From the NCBI GenBank assembly GCA_947631385.1, contig CANRLE010000071.1, positions 1-5,168 of the forward strand: a stretch of DNA of 5,168 nt, read 5' to 3'. Below, piece by piece: positions 1 through 4,809 of this stretch (position 1 is the first letter of the stretch; every line of letters begins with the position of its first letter). The position numbers and the translations under genes are program-made. This stretch comes from an uncultured Clostridia bacterium. GTDB lineage: Bacteria > Bacillota > Clostridia > TANB77 > CAG-508. Under the pieces are notes generated by a model. The model had not been told where the DNA came from. It searched no databases and worked only from the letters and a program-made list of their open reading frames with translations.

Positions 1-405
1 CATAGTTTTAAAATCAAAGCAGTAGATATTAAAACTATGCCTTATCCAGGTTTCCCAACTGATATGCAATCGATATTTACAACAATACTTACAGTAGCAA
101 AAGGAACGTCTATGATAGTAGAAAATTTATTTGAAAACAGATATAAATATGCACAAGAATTAGTAAGAATGGGAGCAAAAATCAATATAGAAGGAAAAAC
201 AGCAGTAGTAAAAGGAACAAGAAAATTATATGGAGCAAAAGTAAAAGCAACTGATTTAAGAGGAGGAGCAGCTTTAGTAATAGCAGGAATAGCAGCAAAA
301 GGAAACACTACAGTACAAAACATAGAATATATATTAAGAGGATATGAAAAATTTGACCAAAAATTGAAAGGATTAGGAGTAGAGATAGAACTAAAAAAAG
401 AATAG
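1..405 (+). CDS. murA: UDP-N-acetylglucosamine 1-carboxyvinyltransferase MurA, C-terminal part (5' truncated by window)
   Basis: The reading frame is open from base 1 and gives the last 134 residues; the family is about 420 residues, so roughly two thirds lies upstream, including the loop Cys that fosfomycin targets. MurA is cytosolic and transfers enolpyruvyl from PEP to UDP-GlcNAc, the first committed step of peptidoglycan synthesis. Visible family signatures are PYPGFPTDMQ (window residues 14-23, with the Asp equivalent to E. coli D305), FENRY, ATDLRGGAAL (residues 83-92, with the Asp/Arg equivalent to D369/R371) and the LRGYE segment whose Arg (residue 113) matches E. coli R397. The usual Asp just before that Arg is Leu here. 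The ATG at 37 falls inside the conserved core and is not the start. The gene ends in TAG at 403-405, 51 nt before divIB, so they are probably co-transcribed. Whether this is the MurAA or MurAB type cannot be told from the fragment; dcw placement favours the main copy. Confidence 0.97.
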   Translation, partial: HSFKIKAVDIKTMPYPGFPTDMQSIFTTILTVAKGTSMIVENLFENRYKYAQELVRMGAKINIEGKTAVVKGTRKLYGAKVKATDLRGGAALVIAGIAAKGNTTVQNIEYILRGYEKFDQKLKGLGVEIELKKE

Positions 406-426
406 GGCTATTGCTTGTATAGCCCT
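404..426 (+). promoter_or_regulatory. Perfect 8-bp hairpin overlapping the murA stop codon
   Basis: AGGGCTAT (404-411) and ATAGCCCT (419-426) are exact reverse complements around a 7-nt loop. The 5' arm begins at the second base of the murA stop codon. No T-run follows on the + strand (the next bases are TCCTAAAAA), so it is not a canonical intrinsic terminator for the operon. More likely it is an mRNA processing or stability element or a partial attenuator. On the - strand it would be followed by a T-rich stretch (complement of the A-run at 393-399), but no antisense gene is evident. Confidence 0.6.
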
Positions 427-446
427 TCCTAAAAATTCAAGGAGGG
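424..446 (+). promoter_or_regulatory. divIB Shine-Dalgarno with possible sequestering fold
   Basis: The Shine-Dalgarno AAGGAGGG (439-446) lies 10 nt before the divIB ATG at 457. CCTTCCT (424-430) can pair with AGGAGGG (440-446) across a 9-nt loop, giving 7 pairs of which one is U-G, which would mask the ribosome binding site. This fold shares bases 424-426 with the 3' arm of the hairpin at 404-426, so both cannot form fully at once. The ribosome binding site is clear; the masking fold is inferred from base pairing only. Confidence 0.55.
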
Positions 447-456
447 AAGTAAAAAA

Positions 457-1464
457 ATGGCAAAAAGTAACAAAGAAACAGAAGTGAATTTGTTATATAT
501 AAATCAAGGACAAGCTAAAAAAACAGAAAATATTGATGACATTATAAAAAGGAAGAGAGCGAAAGAACGAGAAAGGCGAATACAAGAAAACAAAGAAAGA
601 GAAGCTAAGGAATTTGATATTGAAACAGAAGCTGTTATACAGATGACTAATAGAAATAAGATAAAACAAGAAGAAGATAAAAGAAAAAAAATTTCACAAG
701 TTGAAAGAGTAAGACAAAAAAGAAATAAACGTATTAAATTCATATTAAAAATAGTTTTACTTGTAGGGATTGTAATTGGAGGAACTATTTTTGCCATGGT
801 TTCACCAATATTTAATACAAAAGATATACAAGTCGAAGGTAGTAATCAAATACCAAAAGATACAGTTATAAGTTTATCAGGAATAATAACAGGAGAAAAT
901 ATATTTCGTTTTAGCAGTTTAGAAGCAATAAAAAATATAAAAACAAATGCTTATATTGAAAATGTAAAAATACATAGACATATCCCAAATGTTGTTGAAA
1001 TAGATGTAGAGGAAAGAATACATGAATATAGTATGGACTTTTTGGGAAAATATGCATATATCAATAATCAAGGATATGTTTTAGAGATTGCAGAAGATAG
1101 TAAGCAAAAACCAATTTTACAAGGAATGTCAACTCCAGAAGAACAAGTAATAGTAGGTAGTCAATTAAATGATGAAGATTTAACAAAATTAGAAGATGTT
1201 TTTAAAATTATGCATGCAGTAAAAGAATATGGAATGGAAAATAAAATTACTAGTATTGACATAAGCAACAAGAATGAATATAGTATATATATAGATGAAG
1301 AAAAAAAGAGAGCATATTTAGGTGATTGTACAAATTTAAGTAACAAAATTTTGTATGTAAATTCTATAATAGAACAAGAAAAAGGAAAAGCAGGAGAAAT
1401 CTTTATTAATGGAGATTTAACAGATGGGTTTAAAGCATATTTTAGAGAAAGTTTAAATGTGTAA
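457..1464 (+). CDS. divIB: Cell division protein DivIB/FtsQ
   Basis: This 335-residue bitopic membrane protein belongs to the division complex with FtsL and DivIC and helps control septal peptidoglycan synthesis. Residues 1-93 form a long, highly charged cytosolic region rich in Lys, Arg and Glu, probably helical (about 25-90). One membrane segment spans about 94-116 (FILKIVLLVGIVIGG...). Outside the membrane a POTRA domain begins at about 117 with FNTKDIQVEGSNQIP and runs through GENIF, IENVKIHRHIPNVVEIDVEER to about 187; this is the FtsQ-type POTRA pattern. The beta domain follows to about 330. The ATG at 457 has a good Shine-Dalgarno at 439-446. The neighbours match the family's normal place between mur genes and the DUF881 pair. 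The N-terminal charged tail is long, as in many Gram-positive DivIB proteins. Family assignment is secure; the symbol ftsQ would serve equally. Confidence 0.93.
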   Translation: MAKSNKETEVNLLYINQGQAKKTENIDDIIKRKRAKERERRIQENKEREAKEFDIETEAVIQMTNRNKIKQEEDKRKKISQVERVRQKRNKRIKFILKIVLLVGIVIGGTIFAMVSPIFNTKDIQVEGSNQIPKDTVISLSGIITGENIFRFSSLEAIKNIKTNAYIENVKIHRHIPNVVEIDVEERIHEYSMDFLGKYAYINNQGYVLEIAEDSKQKPILQGMSTPEEQVIVGSQLNDEDLTKLEDVFKIMHAVKEYGMENKITSIDISNKNEYSIYIDEEKKRAYLGDCTNLSNKILYVNSIIEQEKGKAGEIFINGDLTDGFKAYFRESLNV

Positions 1465-1470
1465 AGGAGG
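1463..1470 (+). promoter_or_regulatory. Shine-Dalgarno that decides a GTG start
   Basis: AAAGGAGG overlaps the last two bases of the divIB stop codon and lies 5 nt before GTG at 1476. The next in-frame ATG, at 1491, is 20 nt away and would cut into the N-terminal basic residues before the membrane segment, so GTG is the better start. The overlap with the stop suggests coupled translation of the two genes. Confidence 0.8.
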
Positions 1471-1475
1471 ACATT

Positions 1476-2192
1476 GTGAAAAATAAAAAAATGATAAGTA
1501 TTGTTCTTGGAATTATGTGTTTTGCATTAACTCTAGGAATATTTGTACAGATAAGAACAGTCAATGGCACAGGTACAGCAGTGGGACAGACTTATGAAGA
1601 AAATAATTTAAGAGCAGAAGTTTTAAAATATAAAGAGAAATATGATAATCGATATCAAGATTTGGAAAGAGCAGAAAAAGAACTAGATAAAGAGAGACAG
1701 AGCTCAACAAAGAATAATAGTGAATTACAGGAGAAAGAAAATCAAATTACTCAGGGAAATAAAATGATAGGGATGTCTGATGTAACAGGACCAGGTGTTA
1801 TTATAACTTTGAGTGATAGTAAAGTAGAAGCAGCTAATGCTTTAGATCCTAATAGCTTATTGGTTCATGATGGAGATGTTTTGAGTGTAATTAATGAATT
1901 GAAAAATGCTGGTGCAGAAGCTATTTCAATTAATGACCAGAGACTTGTTCCTACAAGTGGTATTACTTGTGGAGGAAATATCATAGAAATAAATGGAGAA
2001 AAAGTAGGAGCACCTTTTATTATAAAAGCAATAGGATTGCCAGAACAATTGGCTGCACTAGAAAGACCAGGAGGATATTTAGAGCGTTTAAAAAAAGATA
2101 CAGTAGGTGCTAAATTAGAAAGAAAGAATAGTATAACAATATTAAAATACTCTGGAGTAATTGCATATAAATATGCACAAAATGTAGAATAG
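1476..2192 (+). CDS. DUF881 membrane/coiled-coil protein, first copy (YlxW-like by position)
   Basis: This is a 238-residue protein of unknown biochemical function from the DUF881 family found in Gram-positive dcw clusters. It has a short basic N-terminus (KNKK), one membrane segment at about 6-26, a predicted external coiled coil at about 41-95 (LRAEVLKYKEKYD then Glu/Lys/Gln-rich), and the DUF881 domain at about 100-226. Domain landmarks are GPGVIITLSD (105-114), LLVHDGDVLSVINELKNAGAE (128-148), AISINDQRL (149-157), GITCGGN (162-168), INGEKVGAPFIIKAIG (172-187) and PGGYLERLK (198-206). The start is GTG. The gene follows divIB by 11 nt and precedes a second DUF881 gene by 18 nt, the ylxW-ylxX arrangement of B. 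subtilis. The architecture (single pass, N-in, external coiled coil) resembles divisome proteins such as FtsL and DivIC, so a division or envelope role is likely but inferred. The Cys at residue 15 is inside the membrane segment and is not in a lipobox. Confidence 0.9.
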   Translation: MKNKKMISIVLGIMCFALTLGIFVQIRTVNGTGTAVGQTYEENNLRAEVLKYKEKYDNRYQDLERAEKELDKERQSSTKNNSELQEKENQITQGNKMIGMSDVTGPGVIITLSDSKVEAANALDPNSLLVHDGDVLSVINELKNAGAEAISINDQRLVPTSGITCGGNIIEINGEKVGAPFIIKAIGLPEQLAALERPGGYLERLKKDTVGAKLERKNSITILKYSGVIAYKYAQNVE

Positions 2193-2210
2193 ATAGATTA
2201 GGAGGAGAGC

Positions 2211-2933
2211 ATGGAAAAAGATATAAAAAAGGGAAAGGTAACAATGACAATTACTATAGCACTTGCTTGTTTTATACTTGTTTTTGTTATGTTTATGCAA
2301 TTTAAAATTGTAAATGAGACTGATATTACTGCTATTGAAACAATGAGAGAAACAGAATTAAGAACGGAATTAGCTAATTGGAAAGAAAAATATGATGAAA
2401 CAGAAGCAAAATATCAGGAAACAATTGCAACAATTGAAGAATATAAGCAAACGAAACAGTCAAATGAGGCAACTGAAAAATTGATGGAAACAGAACTAGA
2501 ACAAGTAAATATGTCATTAGGAAAAACTGATGTAGAAGGAGAAGGAATTGAAGTCATTTTAAGAGAGACAGAAAATGAAGAAGTTAGCCAAATTAATGCA
2601 GATGATTTAATTGTTATTGTTAATGCATTGAAGTTAGCCGGAGCGGAAGCTATTTCAATAAATGATGAAAGAATTATAAATATGTCTGATATTGTGAATA
2701 TAAATATACAAAATTCTTACAAAATTTTTATTAAAGTAAATGGTCAAAGAATTTTAGCTCCATATTTTATAAAAGCTATAGGAAATCAAACATATTTAGA
2801 AAGTGCCTTATTGGGAAATGGTGGATATGTTGACCAATTACAAAAACAAAATCAAGATGTATCAATTCAAAAATTAAATAAAGTAAAAATAAAAAAATAT
2901 AATGATGAGATAAAAACAAAATATATTGAATAG
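2211..2933 (+). CDS. DUF881 membrane/coiled-coil protein, second copy (YlxX-like by position)
   Basis: This is a 240-residue paralogue of the preceding gene. It has a basic N-terminus (KDIKKGK), one membrane segment at about 11-31, an acidic Glu/Thr-rich coiled coil at about 40-102, and a DUF881 domain at about 105-231. It shares LRTELANWKEKYD (50-62), AGAEAISINDER (143-154), the VNG turn (176-178), APYFIKAIG (183-191) and GGYVDQL (204-210) with its neighbour. It differs in the centre: the family's small-residue Cys/Gly-Asn motif, seen as TCGGN in the first copy, is replaced around residues 163-170 by NINIQNSY. The ATG at 2211 follows AGGAGG (2200-2205) by 5 nt. It sits 18 nt after the first copy and 11 nt before sbp, so it is in the same operon. 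The function is unknown; an ancient tandem duplication with divergence is the simplest reading. Confidence 0.89.
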   Translation: MEKDIKKGKVTMTITIALACFILVFVMFMQFKIVNETDITAIETMRETELRTELANWKEKYDETEAKYQETIATIEEYKQTKQSNEATEKLMETELEQVNMSLGKTDVEGEGIEVILRETENEEVSQINADDLIVIVNALKLAGAEAISINDERIINMSDIVNINIQNSYKIFIKVNGQRILAPYFIKAIGNQTYLESALLGNGGYVDQLQKQNQDVSIQKLNKVKIKKYNDEIKTKYIE

Positions 2934-2944
2934 GAGGAAATGAG

Positions 2945-3298
2945 ATGATAGGAATAGCAATATTAATAGGATGTATCTTAGGAGCAATATTAGGAATGAA
3001 TGCACCGATGATTTCATATACGTACTCAAGTTATCTAGCAATAGCAATTATAGCTGCTTTGGATTCAGTATTTGGAGGAATTACTTCAGTTATTAAGAAA
3101 AATTTCGACTTAAAGATTTTTATAACAGGATTTTTTGGAAATGCGATTTTATCTATATTGCTTACTATTTTAGGACAAAAATTGAATGTAGATATTTATT
3201 TAGCTGCAATAGTAGTATTTGTTGGAAGAATGTTTACAAATTTAGCTATAATAAGAAGATACTATGTTGATAAGTGGACTAATAAAACAAAAGAATAA
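2945..3298 (+). CDS. sbp: Small basic protein Sbp (DUF1290)
   Basis: This 117-residue integral membrane protein belongs to the Sbp/DUF1290 family, encoded just before ftsA in many Firmicutes; its function is not established. Hydrophobic segments lie at about 1-19, 28-48, 57-78 and 82-102, followed by a basic tail (IIRRYYVDKW). Family landmarks are YLAIAIIAALDSVFGGI (30-46), KIFITGFFGNAILSILL (57-73), LNVDIYLAAIVVFVGRMF (80-97) and NLAIIRR (99-105). The ATG at 2945 follows AGGAGG (2932-2937), which overlaps the stop codon of the previous gene, suggesting translational coupling. An ATG at 2940 is dismissed because it reaches TGA after one codon. A probable terminator lies about 35 nt downstream, so sbp looks like the last gene of the murA-divIB transcript. 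The length matches the family. Confidence 0.93.
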   Translation: MIGIAILIGCILGAILGMNAPMISYTYSSYLAIAIIAALDSVFGGITSVIKKNFDLKIFITGFFGNAILSILLTILGQKLNVDIYLAAIVVFVGRMFTNLAIIRRYYVDKWTNKTKE

Positions 3299-3333
3299 TT
3301 TGACTTTTATATGCAAAATTTATTATTATTTGC

Positions 3334-3379
3334 AAAATGTTGATATATTAGTATTTAATGTTAATATATCAATATTTTT
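3334..3379 (+). terminator. Probable intrinsic terminator after sbp (AT-rich hairpin)
   Basis: TTGATATATTA (3340-3350) and TAATATATCAA (3362-3372) are exact 11-base inverted repeats. Pairing continues outward through a G-U pair to AAAA (3334-3337) against TTTT (3375-3378), and inward by two G-U and two A-U pairs to a 3-nt loop. The 3' side ends in a run of five T (3375-3379). It lies 36 nt past the sbp stop and before the ftsA promoter. The stem has only one G-C pair and the T-run is short, so efficiency may be partial. The complementary strand also carries a short T-run after the hairpin, so it might work in both directions. Confidence 0.6.
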
Positions 3380-3421
3380 ATTACAAAAATATTACGAAAT
3401 TATTACAAAAATATAACAAAT
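3378..3421 (+). repeat. Four tandem 11-bp AT-rich units upstream of the ftsA promoter
   Basis: The units are TTATTACAAAA (3378-3388), ATATTACGAAA (3389-3399), TTATTACAAAA (3400-3410) and ATATAACAAAT (3411-3421). Units 1 and 3 are identical, and 15 bases starting at 3378 recur exactly at 3400. All four fit the pattern xTATxACxAAx. The 11-bp period is close to one helical turn and places short A-tracts on one face of the DNA. The block ends 4 bp before the -35 box. It may be an operator, an UP element or intrinsically curved DNA; no regulator is recognised. Confidence 0.75.
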
Positions 3422-3425
3422 TCTA

Positions 3426-3454
3426 TTGACATTTGTCTAAAAATGTAATATATA
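3426..3454 (+). promoter_or_regulatory. Vegetative (sigma-A type) promoter of ftsA-ftsZ
   Basis: A perfect -35 box TTGACA (3426-3431) is followed after 17 bp by TATATA (3449-3454), which matches TATAAT at four of six positions. The surrounding TA-rich run allows other registers of the -10. A start site near 3461 would give a leader of about 35 nt before ftsA. The AT-rich repeats just upstream could act as an UP element. No convincing sigma-H promoter was seen in this gap, although B. subtilis ftsAZ uses one. Confidence 0.72.
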
Positions 3455-3483
3455 TAAATCTAGAAAAATTATACTGAAAAAAT

Positions 3484-3489
3484 GGAGGA
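3484..3489 (+). promoter_or_regulatory. Shine-Dalgarno that decides a TTG start for ftsA
   Basis: GGAGGA lies 6 nt before TTG at 3496. No in-frame ATG or GTG lies between this site and the conserved first nucleotide-binding motif, which begins only seven codons into the protein. The ATG at 3482 is out of frame and meets a stop after seven codons. Confidence 0.8.
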
Positions 3490-3495
3490 ATTAAC

Positions 3496-4725
3496 TTGGC
3501 AATAGGAGATATCATTGTAGGTATAGACGTAGGAACAAGTAAGGTTTGCACAGTTGTAGGGGAAGTAAACAACTTTGGACAAATTGAAATTATATCTAAT
3601 ACCTCATATAAATGTAGTGGACTAAAGAAAGGAAAAATAATAAACGAAGATGACATCAGTTTAAGCATATCAAAAACGATAAAAGATGCAGAAGAAGAAA
3701 CAAATTTAAAAATCAACTCAGCCTATGCAACCATTCCTGGAAAATATGTAACTATTGTACAAAATAGCATAACAAAAGAAGTCAAAGATAAATATTCAGG
3801 CATATCAGTAAAAGATGTACAAAATGCTATTTTACAAGTAAAAGATATAGAAATTCCAGAATATCAGACTCTCATAGATATTGTTCCAGATAAAATAACA
3901 TTAGACAATGGAACTGTTGTCACAGACCCAGTAGGCAAATTAAGTTCCAGTTTCACAATAAGTGCTCAAGTAATCCTAGCCGAGAAAGACTATGTAAGAC
4001 AATTAAATAGTGTATTTAAAAAAGCAGGACTAGAAATAGATGGAATTGTACCAATTACTTTAGCAGAAAGAAATCTAATATTAGATCAAAATGAATTACA
4101 TGACAATGTTATGTTATTAGATATTGGAGCAGGAAATACTGACATAGGCGTTTTCGAAGGTTCTACTTTTATTTATACTAATTCTCTTCCATTAGGGGGA
4201 GATAATATTACAAATGATATAGCTTTAGTTCTAAACATATCAGAAGAAGAAGCAGATAAATTAAAAAGGCAATATGGACTAGCTTTAAAATCATTTATTG
4301 ATAATGACAATGACATCATTTTAAACACATCTAAAGATGATAATAAAAACAGAATTATAAAAAGTTCAGAATTAATTGAAATCATAGAAGCTAGAATTGA
4401 AGAGATTTTTTCAATTATCAATAAAGATATTACAAATCAAGGAATAAAATCAAAAATAAATAATGTAATTTTAACAGGGCAAGGAATTGTCAATATAAAT
4501 AAAAGTGATGTAGCTGGAAAAATAAATTTAAATATACCTGTTAAAATATCAACAGGTAGAGCTATAAGTACAGTAAAACCATCTTATAGAACAAGTTATG
4601 CCCTAGTAAGATACATTGCTGCTAGACCTTTTGCTAAAACAGTATCAAGTAGTATTGATACACAAAAAGACGAAAAATTTTTCAAAACACTAATAGAAAG
4701 AATAAAAGAGTTCTTTTATTCATAA
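3496..4725 (+). CDS. ftsA: Cell division protein FtsA (actin-like FtsZ membrane anchor)
   Basis: This 409-residue protein has the actin/Hsp70 fold and tethers FtsZ filaments to the membrane while recruiting later division proteins. The first phosphate motif is VGIDVGTSK (8-16). The FtsA-specific 1C subdomain occupies about 82-165. The second phosphate motif is LLDIGAGNTDIGVF (207-220), followed by LPLGGDNITNDIA (231-243). The adenosine motif is VILTGQG (324-330), where the second Gly of the usual TGG is Gln. The C-terminus after about 382 is a flexible linker ending in an amphipathic helix, EKFFKTLIERIKEFF (393-407), the expected membrane-targeting sequence. The start is TTG with a Shine-Dalgarno 6 nt upstream, which may limit expression relative to ftsZ. 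It has its own promoter after a probable terminator, and ftsZ follows 84 nt downstream. The length is normal for the family and the call is firm. Confidence 0.96.
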   Translation: MAIGDIIVGIDVGTSKVCTVVGEVNNFGQIEIISNTSYKCSGLKKGKIINEDDISLSISKTIKDAEEETNLKINSAYATIPGKYVTIVQNSITKEVKDKYSGISVKDVQNAILQVKDIEIPEYQTLIDIVPDKITLDNGTVVTDPVGKLSSSFTISAQVILAEKDYVRQLNSVFKKAGLEIDGIVPITLAERNLILDQNELHDNVMLLDIGAGNTDIGVFEGSTFIYTNSLPLGGDNITNDIALVLNISEEEADKLKRQYGLALKSFIDNDNDIILNTSKDDNKNRIIKSSELIEIIEARIEEIFSIINKDITNQGIKSKINNVILTGQGIVNINKSDVAGKINLNIPVKISTGRAISTVKPSYRTSYALVRYIAARPFAKTVSSSIDTQKDEKFFKTLIERIKEFFYS

Positions 4726-4740
4726 AAAAGTTATTAATTT

Positions 4741-4765
4741 TAAGTTAGCCTCAAAAGGCAACTTA
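4741..4765 (+). promoter_or_regulatory. Bulged hairpin in the ftsA-ftsZ gap
   Basis: TAAGTT (4741-4746) pairs with AACTTA (4760-4765), and GCCT (4748-4751) pairs with AGGC (4756-4759). This gives ten pairs with one bulged A (4747) and a CAAA loop. No T-run follows, so it is not a standard terminator. It could be an mRNA processing or stability element or a weak attenuator separating ftsA from ftsZ expression. The TA-rich bases at 4764-4790 offer several -10-like strings, but none has a good -35 box at the right distance, so I do not call an ftsZ promoter. Confidence 0.5.
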
Positions 4766-4795
4766 TATAACATATACATTATATAAAAAAGATAG

Positions 4796-4801
4796 AGGAG
4801 G
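4796..4801 (+). promoter_or_regulatory. Strong Shine-Dalgarno of ftsZ
   Basis: AGGAGG lies 8 nt before the ATG at 4810 and 11 nt before a second in-frame ATG at 4813. The first is preferred on spacing, but either or both could be used; the difference is one Met. This site with ATG is stronger than the ftsA site with TTG. Confidence 0.8.
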
Positions 4802-4809
4802 AAAACTAA

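Noticed and set aside
37..39. ATG at 37 as the start of a short MurA-like gene
   Set aside because: The frame is open to base 1 and the residues before it (DIKT) are part of the conserved MurA segment; this is a window-edge truncation, not a separate gene.
42..323. Reading frame on the - strand opposite murA
   Set aside because: It lies fully inside the conserved MurA frame, has no Shine-Dalgarno support and resembles no family I know; the same holds for - strand frames at 504-797, 1161-1346, 3423-3716, 4173-4421 and 4720-4968.
2244..2295. Lipoprotein signal in the second DUF881 protein (ALAC)
   Set aside because: The -3 position is Ala rather than Leu/Val/Ile, and a hydrophobic stretch continues after the Cys, so it is an ordinary membrane anchor; the Cys in the first copy also lacks a lipobox.
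3312..3338. Eight-base direct repeat TGCAAAAT (3312-3319 and 3331-3338)
   Set aside because: Too short in such AT-rich DNA to support an operator claim, and the second copy forms part of the base of the terminator stem.
3378..3421. DnaA boxes or a CRISPR-like array in the tandem repeats
   Set aside because: The units do not match TTATNCACA beyond the first four bases, and they are contiguous 11-bp units without spacers.
3482..3505. Seven-codon minicistron (ATG to TAG) overlapping the ftsA start
   Set aside because: Its ATG has no Shine-Dalgarno before it and itself overlaps the ftsA ribosome binding site; such short frames are expected by chance.
4764..4790. Separate ftsZ promoter in the TA-rich stretch
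   Set aside because: Several -10-like strings exist but no acceptable -35 box sits 16-18 bp upstream of any of them.
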